A stretch of 64,000 nt of DNA from positions 3,782,001 to 3,846,000 of the forward strand of contig NC_014158.1 in assembly GCF_000092225.1 (NCBI RefSeq), written 5' to 3'. This stretch comes from Tsukamurella paurometabola DSM 20162. Its GTDB lineage: Bacteria > Actinomycetota > Actinomycetes > Mycobacteriales > Mycobacteriaceae. Positions 56,830-64,000 of this stretch are shown in pieces. Numbering within the stretch: the first letter of the stretch is position 1; every line of letters begins with the position of its first letter. Made by a program: the position numbers and the translations under genes. The notes beneath the pieces were generated by a model that was not told the origin of the DNA, ran no database searches, and worked only from the letters and a program-made list of their open reading frames with translations.

Positions 56830-57523
56830 GCGGTTGGTGAATCGGATCCTGCCCGACCTGCACGACGGCCGGGCCGTCCTCGCGAAACTCGCACAGCTGG
56901 TGTGGCTGGACGCGGTGTGGGTGATGTTGTGGGGCCGGATCACGCCCGGCAACATCGCGGCCGGCCTCCTGGTGGGTGCAGCGATCCTGCTGCTCCTACC
57001 GTTGCCGCCGGTGCCGGTGGAGGGCCGCGTGCACATCGGCTCGCTGCTCAAGCTGGTGATCGTCTTCGTGGGCGACATGATCAAGTCGTCGGTGCAGGTG
57101 GCGTGGCTCGCGCTGCGGCCGGGACCGCCGCCGATGAGCGCCGTGCTGCGCGCGAAGGTGGAGGTCAAGTCCGATCTGGTGCTCACACTCCTGGTCGACA
57201 TGATGAACCTGATCCCGGGCACGATGGTGCTCGACATCGACACCAAGCGCCGACTGTTGTACGTGCACGTGGTGGATGTCAGCAGTGAGAAGGCGGTGCG
57301 GCAGTTCTACCGCAGCACGGCGCGGCTGGAGCGGCTGTGCATCAGCGCCTTCGAGCGTGACAACGAGTGGCACGCGAGCCCGATGCACGGTGTGGACGAC
57401 GAGGAGTACCACCGCGTCTCGCTCGCCGAGCGGACCCGGCTCGACGCCCGTGCGATGGCGCAGCCGGAGATCGACTACCGCCGGAAGAAGGAGAACGGCG
57501 CGACCCAGGAGGGGCAGTCATGA
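56813..57523 (+). CDS. mrpE: Mrp antiporter subunit E
   Basis: About 236 residues with N-terminal membrane helices (VWVMLWGRITPGNIAAGLLVGAAILLLLP) and the MrpE core SVQVAWLALRPGPPPMSAVLR, LTLLVDMMNLIPGTMVLDID and LYVHVVD. The usual size is ~160; the C-terminal ~75 residues are a charged cytoplasmic extension. The start is uncertain: GTG at 56813 or ATG at 56822, both inside the end of mrpD. Needed for assembly of the complex in other species. Confidence 0.93.
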   Translation: MSGMAKRLVNRILPDLHDGRAVLAKLAQLVWLDAVWVMLWGRITPGNIAAGLLVGAAILLLLPLPPVPVEGRVHIGSLLKLVIVFVGDMIKSSVQVAWLALRPGPPPMSAVLRAKVEVKSDLVLTLLVDMMNLIPGTMVLDIDTKRRLLYVHVVDVSSEKAVRQFYRSTARLERLCISAFERDNEWHASPMHGVDDEEYHRVSLAERTRLDARAMAQPEIDYRRKKENGATQEGQS

Positions 57524-57819
57524 CCGTGGTCTTCGTAGTGACCGGCGTGATCCTCGTGGCCGCGGCGTTCATCACCGCCTACCGGCTCCTGGTGGGCCCC
57601 AACACTCTCGATCGAGTGGTGGCCGTCGACGCGTTGGTCGCGATCGCCATGGGCGGCCTCGCGGTGTGGGCGGCGTACAGCGGCAACTCGTCGGTGATCC
57701 CCGGCGTGGTGGCGCTCTCGCTCATCGGATTCGTCGGCTCCACATCGGTCGCCCGGTTCCGTGTGCCCGACGATGCCGGTACCGCCAAGCCCGAGAGTCC
57801 GAAGGACGGTGAGCGCTGA
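57520..57819 (+). CDS. mrpF: Mrp antiporter subunit F
   Basis: 99-residue subunit with three helices: VVFVVTGVILVAAAFITAY, VVAVDALVAIAMGGLAVWAAY and VIPGVVALSLIGFVGSTSVA. The motif RLLVGPNTLDRVVAVD is the family hallmark. Start ATG at 57520 overlaps the mrpE stop (ATGA); a longer frame reaching into mrpE was rejected. Confidence 0.94.
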   Translation: MTVVFVVTGVILVAAAFITAYRLLVGPNTLDRVVAVDALVAIAMGGLAVWAAYSGNSSVIPGVVALSLIGFVGSTSVARFRVPDDAGTAKPESPKDGER

Positions 57820-58151
57820 TGGTTCTCGACGTGATCGCAGCGGCCCTCATGCTGACCGGCGCCGTGTTCGCGTTGACGGCGGCGATCGGCATCGTCCGGT
57901 TCCCGGACACCCTCACCCGCATGCACGCGGCCACCAAACCGCAGACCATGGGACTGCTGCTCCTGCTCGGTGGTTCCGCGGTGCTACTGCGGCACTCGGT
58001 GGACGTGTGGATGCTGATCCTGGCCGGACTGTTCGCCCTGTTGACCGCCCCGGTGGTGGCGCACCGGGTGGGACGGGTGGCCTACCAGGAGCAGCGCCTA
58101 CGCGACAAGACGATCGCCGTCGACGATATGGAGACCGGCGCCCGGGATTAG
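57819..58151 (+). CDS. mrpG: Mrp antiporter subunit G
   Basis: 110-residue subunit with three helices and the hallmark GIVRFPDTLTRMHAATKPQTMG. Its ATG overlaps the mrpF stop (TGATG). Last gene of the Mrp operon; its final 4 nt overlap the end of the convergent PLP-enzyme gene, so no terminator lies between the two operons. Confidence 0.95.
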   Translation: MVLDVIAAALMLTGAVFALTAAIGIVRFPDTLTRMHAATKPQTMGLLLLLGGSAVLLRHSVDVWMLILAGLFALLTAPVVAHRVGRVAYQEQRLRDKTIAVDDMETGARD

Positions 58152-59158
58152 CGGGGCGCGGCGCGACCGGCCCACCGCATCCGGGACCACGGCAGCACCA
58201 CATCCTCGGGGCGCTGCACCAGGGCCGGCCCCGCGGGTACGGACCCGACCTCTCCCGACAGCACCGGTGCGTATCGGTGCCCTGTATCCGGCAGCACCTG
58301 GACGGTGACGTCCACGGGCGGTCCGTCCTCGGCGATCCGTTCGTGGCCGGCCGCGATCATGCCCGCACCCGAGGACAATCCGGCGAACACCGCGTGTTCG
58401 GAGAGCAGGGCGCGGGTACCGGAACGGGCCACCTCGAAGGAGATCCAGTGGATCACGTCGTACAGCCTGTGGCGCACGTTGTCGAACCGGATCGACGATC
58501 CGATCCCGGCGATCAGCATGTCCGGGTCGTCGACGTGCTCCGACCCGAACGTGATACTGCCGAAGGGCTGCACGCCCACCAGTTCGACGGTGAGCCCGGC
58601 GTCCTCGAAGCCCAGACGTAGCGCGCCACTGGAGACCCCGGAACCGACGGGCGCCACCAACCGCACCGAGGCCGCACCGGCGCGGGTCAGTTCGGCCGCG
58701 ACCGAGCGAGCGATGTCGCGATACCCGAGATAGTGCACCGGATCGTGGTACTGCCGCATCCAGTGCAGCGACGGGTTCTCGGCGAGCAATTCGCGGATGC
58801 GCTGCACCCGGCGGTCCTGATCCAGCTTGAGAGAGGCGGACGGCGGCATCTGTTCGAGGTCGACGCCCAGTGCGATCAGTTGAAGCCGTAGTGTCTCATC
58901 GATCGTGGTCGATCCCACTATCCGACACCGGATCCCGGCCTCATGGCAGGCCAGCGCGAGAGCGTAGGCGTAGATCCCCGACGAGGAATCGATGACGGTG
59001 CCGCCCGGCGCCACCCGCCCCGCCGAGATCGCCGCCGCGAGCGCCGCGCGAGCGGATGCCACCTTCATCGATTCGAAGCGCAGCAGATACCCGTCGTCGC
59101 GCGCCCGGATCAACGCCGGATTGCTGAGCGCCGCAGCGATATGCCCGACGGCCTTCAC
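58148..59158 (-). CDS. Cysteine-synthase-like PLP enzyme (fold type II)
   Basis: 336-residue PLP enzyme. The Schiff-base Lys lies in RFESMKVASARAAL, the phosphate or substrate loop corresponds to IDSSSGIYAYALALACHEAG, the glycine loop to PVGSGVSSGALRLGF, and GLSSGAGMIAA is the late serine loop. These match the order in cysteine synthase, SbnA and cystathionine beta-synthase, but the loops are unusual (SSSG instead of TSGNT), so it is not a housekeeping CysK. Fold-II enzymes of this group do beta-replacement on activated serine (O-acetyl- or O-phosphoserine). The gene just upstream encodes a small-molecule kinase, so a phosphorylated amino acid is a reasonable substrate. Last gene of the operon; ATG overlaps the kinase stop. 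Confidence 0.85.
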   Translation of the reverse strand: MKAVGHIAAALSNPALIRARDDGYLLRFESMKVASARAALAAAISAGRVAPGGTVIDSSSGIYAYALALACHEAGIRCRIVGSTTIDETLRLQLIALGVDLEQMPPSASLKLDQDRRVQRIRELLAENPSLHWMRQYHDPVHYLGYRDIARSVAAELTRAGAASVRLVAPVGSGVSSGALRLGFEDAGLTVELVGVQPFGSITFGSEHVDDPDMLIAGIGSSIRFDNVRHRLYDVIHWISFEVARSGTRALLSEHAVFAGLSSGAGMIAAGHERIAEDGPPVDVTVQVLPDTGHRYAPVLSGEVGSVPAGPALVQRPEDVVLPWSRMRWAGRAAPR

Positions 59159-60066
59159 GCCGCACCTCCGATCGGGACGGGCCGCGGACCGAGTCGCAGC
59201 CCCTGTTCCGCGGCGCGGATCCGGGTGCGGCGCAGACCTTCGGAGGAATGCGTATGCGGGAACAGCACACCGGCGACGTTGCCGGAATGAGCCACCTGGA
59301 CGCCGAGTGCGCCGCCGCTGTCCGCCACCGCGATCAGGGTCTCCAGTCCGGGTTTGTAGTGACGGCTCTGGTTGAGCCGGGCGCTCCGGGTCGCGACGGC
59401 GCCGACTCCGCGGGCGTCACCGGCACGGACCGCCGCGCGAAGTTCCTCACGCAGCTCCTCGTACACCGTGATGCCGGCGGCGCCGGCCAGCGGCAGGTCG
59501 AGCGTGTCCACGGGGCCCCCGAGCCGGCAGTGCACCAGGAGCATGGCGGGGAGGGCCTCGCCGAGATCTTCGATCACGTGTCCGTGCCGGTGCGCGAACA
59601 GCACCGGCCGGTCGGACCAGAGCGGATCCGAGGCCCCCTCGGCCGCGACGCTGAGCAATGCCAGCGCCTGCGTGTCGAGTTCGACGTCGGCAGCATCGGC
59701 GACGGCCCGTGCCGCGGCGAGCACGTCGGCGGTCGATGAGCCGAGTCCCATTCCGACCGGGATCGTTCTGTCGATGCGCAGTTCTCCTCCGGTGAAACGG
59801 ATCTCACCGCGTTCGCGGAGGTGCGCGATCGTCGCCCGGGCCGCGGCGCGGGCCTTGTGCAGGCGGCGCGTTCCGCCGGGGGCACAATGTGCGCGGACTG
59901 CGCCGGTGTGGTCGGGTACGAATTCGGCGACCGAGGTGAGGCTGCGCACCGGCACAGTTACCAGGCCGGGACATTCGCCGATCGCGGTGCAGTGGAAGCG
60001 TCCCTGGAGGAATTCGCCGTGGTGGCCGGTGCTGCGTCCCACACCACGGCCGCGGGCGCCCGCCAT
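59155..60066 (-). CDS. GHMP-family kinase (PduX/threonine-kinase-like)
   Basis: 303-residue kinase with the GHMP ATP-binding motif PVGMGLGSSTADVLAAARA (~residues 110-128). The N-terminus GRSTGHHGEFLQGRF matches the G-x-x-GE-x-x-QG start of PduX-type L-threonine kinases. A C-terminal GVQVAHSGNVAGVLF is the third GHMP motif. Likely substrate: a small hydroxy amino acid such as threonine or serine. Start is ATG 60066 overlapping the MFS stop (TGATG); the longer frame upstream is a shadow of the MFS gene. It feeds, I infer, the PLP enzyme encoded next. Confidence 0.85.
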   Translation of the reverse strand: MAGARGRGVGRSTGHHGEFLQGRFHCTAIGECPGLVTVPVRSLTSVAEFVPDHTGAVRAHCAPGGTRRLHKARAAARATIAHLRERGEIRFTGGELRIDRTIPVGMGLGSSTADVLAAARAVADAADVELDTQALALLSVAAEGASDPLWSDRPVLFAHRHGHVIEDLGEALPAMLLVHCRLGGPVDTLDLPLAGAAGITVYEELREELRAAVRAGDARGVGAVATRSARLNQSRHYKPGLETLIAVADSGGALGVQVAHSGNVAGVLFPHTHSSEGLRRTRIRAAEQGLRLGPRPVPIGGAA

Positions 60067-61268
60067 CAGATCGTCTCCGACAGCGGCATTCGGCGCACCG
60101 CGCGCCAGGCGAACAGCAAGGCGAGCAGCGTGGCCGCACCGAGGGCCAGCCCGACCCCGGTCCAGCCGCCCGCGGCGAGGGCGGCGCCCGCAAGGGAGGC
60201 TCCAGCGAACACCCCGATGCTCTGCGCCGCACCGTTGAGCGACAGGACGGTCCCCCGCACGGGACCGGCGGTCCTGACCAACGTCGTAGTGACGGCGGCC
60301 GCGATGACGGCGTGGGACGCGGATACCACGGCGACCATCGCCCAGGCGACCGGGACGATCGGGGCGGTGTACAGGAGCGTCATCGCGGCGGATGCGACGA
60401 TGACGGCCGCGGCCGCGAACCGGAGCAGGGTGCGCGCACTCCGATCCTGCATCACCCTGCCCCCGAAGAAGTTCCCGAGGAAGAAGGCGAGGCCGCTGGT
60501 CGCCCAGACCAGGGAGAACCAACCGGTGCCGATGCCGAACCGCTCGCCGAAGGCCGCCGCGATGTAGGCCAGTGACCCCATGAAGGCGAGGGTGCGCAGC
60601 AGGGAGATCGAGAGCACCTGCGGTGCACCGGGAATCGAACGGACGGCGCGGAACGCCTCGAGGTAGCTCACCCTGGTGTTCCCGCCGTTCGGATCACGGC
60701 GGCGGGCGAGGAGCACGGCGACCGCGAGGAGCACCGCAGCGGTCGCCGCCATATCGGCGCGCCATCCCCACAGGACGGCGGGCAGGGCGAGCACCGGCGC
60801 GGCGAGCACGGCGGTGAGCGTCATCGTCGAGGAGACCAGGGTAGCGGCACGCGCCGACGCGGCTTCGGAGTCGAACCGATCCGCGGCCATCGCCGACAGG
60901 GCCGGATTCAGCACTGCGGTCCCTGCCCCGATGAGCAGACAGAACGCGACCCACGCGGTGGTGCTGCCCTGCAGCGAAAGAGCGCAGCCCACGGCGAGGA
61001 CGAGCACCGCGAGCGCCGCGACGGCAGAGCGGGAGAGCCTGTCCAGCAGGGGCGCGGCAGCGACCCCCACGACCAGCGCGGCGACCCCGCCGAGCCCTCG
61101 GAGACCGCCGATCAGGTCGACCCCGGCGTGGGCGTCGGCGGCGATCGCCACGAGGAAGTTGGCCATGATGGTGAACGGCACGAGTCCGAGCGCGGCGGCG
61201 GCGAGTATCGGCCAGATCGCGCGGACGAGCACTCGATCGGGCAGTGGCCCGGCGGTGGGGGCATTCAT
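60066..61268 (-). CDS. MFS transporter
   Basis: 400-residue transporter with about 12 hydrophobic helices in two halves (first half to ~200, linker RRRDPNGGNTRVSYLEAFRAVRS, second half to the end). It resembles drug/metabolite efflux MFS proteins, like SbnD in the staphyloferrin B locus. The tight linkage (4-nt overlap with the DUF364 gene, 1-nt overlap with the kinase) suggests export of the small molecule made by the kinase and PLP enzyme. Direction of transport cannot be read from the sequence. Confidence 0.88.
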   Translation of the reverse strand: MNAPTAGPLPDRVLVRAIWPILAAAALGLVPFTIMANFLVAIAADAHAGVDLIGGLRGLGGVAALVVGVAAAPLLDRLSRSAVAALAVLVLAVGCALSLQGSTTAWVAFCLLIGAGTAVLNPALSAMAADRFDSEAASARAATLVSSTMTLTAVLAAPVLALPAVLWGWRADMAATAAVLLAVAVLLARRRDPNGGNTRVSYLEAFRAVRSIPGAPQVLSISLLRTLAFMGSLAYIAAAFGERFGIGTGWFSLVWATSGLAFFLGNFFGGRVMQDRSARTLLRFAAAAVIVASAAMTLLYTAPIVPVAWAMVAVVSASHAVIAAAVTTTLVRTAGPVRGTVLSLNGAAQSIGVFAGASLAGAALAAGGWTGVGLALGAATLLALLFAWRAVRRMPLSETI

Positions 61269-62059
61269 CGCGCACCCCGGTACAGGTACATCGGCGAGGC
61301 GTCGGCCGAGAATTGGGAGAACGGGAAGTGCTCGGCCGACAATGCAGACAGGCCGGAGCCGAGGAAGGCGCGTGCGACCGCGGCGCCGCTCTGCGCGTAG
61401 ACGGCCAGAGGGATGTCGCGGGCGCGACACGTCGCAAGAATCTCATCGAAAGTGCCGTTGCCCAGTGTCATTCCCGTGGCCACCACGGCATCCGCCCGCT
61501 CGATCACCTCACGGTGGTCGGCGAAAACGCGATCGTCCCACTGCGTGCGCTCCAGGTTCCGGTCCGCGAGCAGAGGCTCACCGCCACGCTCACGGATCGC
61601 CGCGACGAGCGGGTTGACCACCCCGATCAGCGCGACCCGGGCGCCGGCGGGAAAGGTGAGCAGTTCGGCGACGGCGGCGTCGCGGGCCTCGGCGCGGACA
61701 TCGGGGGTACCGGTGGGGAGAACGCGCAGCTCGGCGCGGGGGTCGTCGCGGTGCGGGGCACGAGCCCCGAGCGCGGCATCGGCCGCCGCGATTCGCACGG
61801 GCTGCGATCGATGCTCCAGCAAGGCGGCCAGTGGCTCACCGGAGAGGTCGGCGACGCTGCTGTCGAGTTCGCCCTCTTCGAAAGCACAGGCGCCGAAGGC
61901 ATCGGCGACCCGCACCAGTACGTACCGATTGCGGTAGCGGTGCGCGCTACCGGCGAGACGGGTTCCGTGGGTCACGAAGAATACGCTGCGAGCCACCTCG
62001 TCGCCCGCGACCTCCCGGGCCGACTCGACCACCTGGGCCACGGTTGCGGGTGCGGTCAT
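61265..62059 (-). CDS. DUF364 (putative heavy-metal chelation) family protein
   Basis: 264-residue protein. The N-terminal ~90 residues correspond to the DUF4213-like enolase-N-like part (FVTHGTRLAGSAHRYRNRYVLVRV, with LSGEPLAALLEHRS). The C-terminal part has GARVALIGVVNPLVAAIRERGGEPLLADRNLE and ADAVVATGMTLGNGTFDEIL, the nucleotide-like Rossmann half of DUF364. Proteins of this family occur next to metal transporters and are called putative heavy-metal chelators; no reaction is proven. It stands between the binding lipoprotein and the MFS gene, overlapping both by 4 nt. Confidence 0.82.
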   Translation of the reverse strand: MTAPATVAQVVESAREVAGDEVARSVFFVTHGTRLAGSAHRYRNRYVLVRVADAFGACAFEEGELDSSVADLSGEPLAALLEHRSQPVRIAAADAALGARAPHRDDPRAELRVLPTGTPDVRAEARDAAVAELLTFPAGARVALIGVVNPLVAAIRERGGEPLLADRNLERTQWDDRVFADHREVIERADAVVATGMTLGNGTFDEILATCRARDIPLAVYAQSGAAVARAFLGSGLSALSAEHFPFSQFSADASPMYLYRGAR

Positions 62060-63054
62060 CGGGCGGCTCCGCTCTGTTCGAGGTAGTCGGCGAGGGACGC
62101 CGCTGCATCCAGGTTGCGGGGCCCCGACACCAGTTCGGCGTAGTCGATGACACGGATCCGGTTCTCGCGCACCGCGGGTGAATCCTTGATCGGCGACTGC
62201 GTGCGCAGGTAGTCGATCTTCTGCTGTGCGGGTTGTTTGTCGTAGTCGACGATCACGATCACTTCCGGCTGTGCCGAGACCACCGATTCCCAACCGACGG
62301 CTGTCCACCGGGCATCGACATCGTGCGTCACGGACCGCCCACCGGCGAGCGAAACCACCTGGTCGGCCGCGGTTCGACGACCGGCGGTGTAGGGCTCGGC
62401 GGTGCCCGAGTCATACACCAGGACGGAGGGTTTCACCTCCTTACGGTCGGCGCGTTCCCGGAGAGCCCGCTCGCGGCCACGCAGGTTGTCCACCAGCGAT
62501 GCGGCCCGGTCGGGGACGCGGAACACGGCACCCAGATTGATCAGATCGGCGTAGGTATCGGCAAGCGGGTTCGCGTCGCGGGCGGTGGGCCGGTCACCGT
62601 AGTTGTAGCAGGTCTCCTCCTGCATGTAGCTGTTGATGCCGAGCTTGCCGAGGGATTCGGGGGTCACTCCGCGGGCCGGACTGAAGCCGGCCTGCCAGCC
62701 CGCGAACACCCAGTCGGCCTGGGCCGCGACGAGCGGCTCCTGGGTAAGCACGCCGTCGCTGAGGATCGGCACCTTGCTGTACTCGGCACGGTACGGCGAC
62801 CTGGCGATCACACCGTGGACGGTCTTCGGAAGGACGATGCCCTTGATCCGGTCGGTGAGACCGAGTGCGAACATCTTCTCGATGGCCGAGACGTCGTAGG
62901 GTACGGCCGCCGTGGGCGACGGGTATTGCTGGCGTACACCGCAGTTGGTGACCTCGATACGATCGGCGCCGTTGTCGGCGGTACGGGCGCCGCAGGCGGC
63001 GGTGACCGCGATGATCGCAGCCAAGCCTGCGGCGAGCAGGGAACGGGAGGGCAT
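62056..63054 (-). CDS. ABC transporter binding lipoprotein (FecB/BtuF type)
   Basis: 332-residue lipoprotein: signal RSLLAAGLAAIIAVTAAC with lipobox TAAC (Cys ~21). The mature part has the two-lobed fold of metal-chelate and cobalamin binding proteins (PYDVSAIEKMFALGLTDRIKGIV, EPLVAAQADWVFAGW, VGWESVVSAQPEVIVIVDY). Two further Cys occur (TNCGVRQ and EETCYNYGD). Ligand is unknown: iron, another metal chelate or a corrinoid. A GAAAGGA site precedes the ATG, 14 bp after the ATPase gene. Confidence 0.9.
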   Translation of the reverse strand: MPSRSLLAAGLAAIIAVTAACGARTADNGADRIEVTNCGVRQQYPSPTAAVPYDVSAIEKMFALGLTDRIKGIVLPKTVHGVIARSPYRAEYSKVPILSDGVLTQEPLVAAQADWVFAGWQAGFSPARGVTPESLGKLGINSYMQEETCYNYGDRPTARDANPLADTYADLINLGAVFRVPDRAASLVDNLRGRERALRERADRKEVKPSVLVYDSGTAEPYTAGRRTAADQVVSLAGGRSVTHDVDARWTAVGWESVVSAQPEVIVIVDYDKQPAQQKIDYLRTQSPIKDSPAVRENRIRVIDYAELVSGPRNLDAAASLADYLEQSGAAR

Positions 63055-63068
63055 GGTGTCCTTTCGGG

Positions 63069-63818
63069 TCAGAGCTCGAAGCTCACGCGCGGCCGCCCCT
63101 CGGCGGTGGGCACGATGGTGGGTCGGATGCCGTAGACGGCGAAGAGTCGTTCCGGGTCGAGCACGGATGCCGGGGAACCCGCCGCGACCACGGAGCCGCG
63201 ATCGAGCAGCACGAGCTGATCACAGCTCTGGGCGGCCAGGTCGATGTCGTGGATGGCCATGACGGTCGTCTTGTCGGTGCGGCGCACGTACCTCAGTAGG
63301 TCGATCTGATGCCGCACGTCGAGATGATTGAGCGGCTCGTCGAGCAGCAGCACCGGGGTGTCCTGCGCGAGCGCCCGCGCGATCAGGACGCGCTGGCGTT
63401 CGCCGCCGGACAGGTCGAGCACACTGCGCGCGCGCAGATGGCCGGTGCCGGTCGATTCCATCGCCGCGGCGACCGCCCGGCGCGCCCCCGGCGTACCCGC
63501 GTCGCCGTGCGGGAATCGCCCTAGCAGGACGGTCTCCGCGGCGGTGAACCCGAGGTGCCCGGTTTCGCTCTGGGTGACGGCCGCGACGAGGCGCGCACCC
63601 TCGCGCCGGTGGACCGTCGCAAGGTCGCGGCCACCGATGCGCACGGTCCCCGCGTCGGGAGTCAGCGCGCGGTAGAGGCAGCGCAGCAGTGTCGATTTTC
63701 CGCTGCCGTTGGGACCGATGAGTCCCACGTGCGCACCGGGTTCCACCTCGAGCCGGACGCGGTTGAGCACCGTCCGACCGCCCAGTGCGACCGTCACGCC
63801 GTCGATGTCGATCCTCAT
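63069..63818 (-). CDS. ABC transporter ATPase (FecE/FepC/BtuD type)
   Basis: 249-residue ATPase of a FecBCD-type importer. Walker A GPNGSGKST, signature LSGGERQR, Walker B VLLLDEPLNHLD and the H-loop AIHDIDLAAQ are all intact. The D-x-x-L-N-H-L-D string is typical of iron-siderophore, haem and cobalamin importers. ATG overlaps the permease stop (TCAT/ATGA arrangement). Confidence 0.95.
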   Translation of the reverse strand: MRIDIDGVTVALGGRTVLNRVRLEVEPGAHVGLIGPNGSGKSTLLRCLYRALTPDAGTVRIGGRDLATVHRREGARLVAAVTQSETGHLGFTAAETVLLGRFPHGDAGTPGARRAVAAAMESTGTGHLRARSVLDLSGGERQRVLIARALAQDTPVLLLDEPLNHLDVRHQIDLLRYVRRTDKTTVMAIHDIDLAAQSCDQLVLLDRGSVVAAGSPASVLDPERLFAVYGIRPTIVPTAEGRPRVSFEL

Positions 63819-64000
63819 GCGGCACCGCCGAGGAGTCCATCGCGTCGCCGCAGCAGGTAGAGGAACACGGGGACGCCGACCAGCGCCGAGACGATGCCGA
63901 GCGGCAACTCGCGTGGCGCCACGACGAGCCTGCTGATCAGGTCGACCCAGACCAGCAGCAGCGCACCCACCAGGGGCGCCAGCAGCAATACGCGGGAATG
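63815..64000 (-). CDS. FecCD-family permease, C-terminal fragment
   Basis: The last 61 residues of a permease that continues beyond the right edge of the window. Seen: LLAPLVGALLLVWVDLISRL (a membrane helix) and the family ending ELPLGIVSALVGVPVFLYLLRRR. This is the near-invariant C-terminus of FecCD/BtuC permeases. It is the upstream partner of the ATPase and binding lipoprotein, so the import system is complete at least in these parts; more genes of the operon may lie outside. Confidence 0.93.
   Translation of the reverse strand, partial: HSRVLLLAPLVGALLLVWVDLISRLVVAPRELPLGIVSALVGVPVFLYLLRRRDGLLGGAA

Noticed and set aside
59155-60522. A longer version of the GHMP kinase starting at 60522
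   Set aside because: The added N-terminus is the MFS gene read in another frame. The ATG at 60066 gives the family N-terminus and a TGATG junction.

Overview
The window is high-GC, densely packed actinobacterial DNA with many GTG starts and 4-nt start/stop overlaps. Gene content points to a mycolic-acid actinomycete (order Mycobacteriales, Tsukamurella/Gordonia/Rhodococcus-like). Two blocks keep a gene order known from Mycobacterium tuberculosis: ramB-type regulator / CMD-family protein / lpd at 1-4.8 kb (Rv0465c, Rv0464c and Rv0462 area), and groEL2 - moeA - psd - pssA - Cdc48-like ATPase at 38-50 kb (Rv0440 to Rv0435c area). The genus is an inference; no rRNA or tRNA is present to settle it.

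Region by region: (1) 1-11.8 kb: housekeeping and small metabolic genes (ramB-type regulator, ectoine hydroxylase without ectABC nearby, lipoamide dehydrogenase, prolyl oligopeptidase, DoxX, L,D-transpeptidase, hydrolase, PPK2, TetR). (2) 11.9-33 kb: a complete mixed catecholate/hydroxamate siderophore locus. A nine-gene minus-strand operon encodes ornithine N-hydroxylase, formyltransferase, two half ABC transporters, a siderophore-interacting flavoprotein and dhbAEBC. Divergently lie a free-standing aryl carrier protein, a two-module NRPS (C-A-T-C-A-T-TE) and a binding lipoprotein. A second binding lipoprotein and a second siderophore-interacting protein follow. Three IdeR/DtxR-like boxes mark the promoters. 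The first A domain carries the classical threonine code; together with the tailoring genes this predicts a DHB-Thr-formylhydroxyornithine siderophore of rhodochelin type. (3) 33-38 kb: LLM flavoprotein, DinB-like protein, a divergent SDR/XRE pair, htpG. (4) 38-51.6 kb: groEL2 with two CIRCE operators, an SRPBCC protein, a tandem pair of related lipoproteins, M20 peptidase-moeA, psd-pssA, an AAA ATPase, and an AbiEi/DUF559-like gene bracketed by two related palindrome-ended repeats. (5) 51.7-58.2 kb: a six-gene Mrp cation/proton antiporter operon with fused mrpA-mrpB. (6) 58.1-64 kb: a tightly coupled minus-strand operon (FecCD permease fragment, FecE-type ATPase, binding lipoprotein, DUF364 protein, MFS transporter, GHMP kinase, cysteine-synthase-like PLP enzyme).

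Two systems deserve most attention. The operon at the right end looks like a small non-NRPS metallophore make/export/import cassette that I cannot match to a described pathway. In the siderophore locus, the two half-transporters have lost complementary parts of their nucleotide-binding domains, so the predicted heterodimer keeps exactly one complete ATP site.
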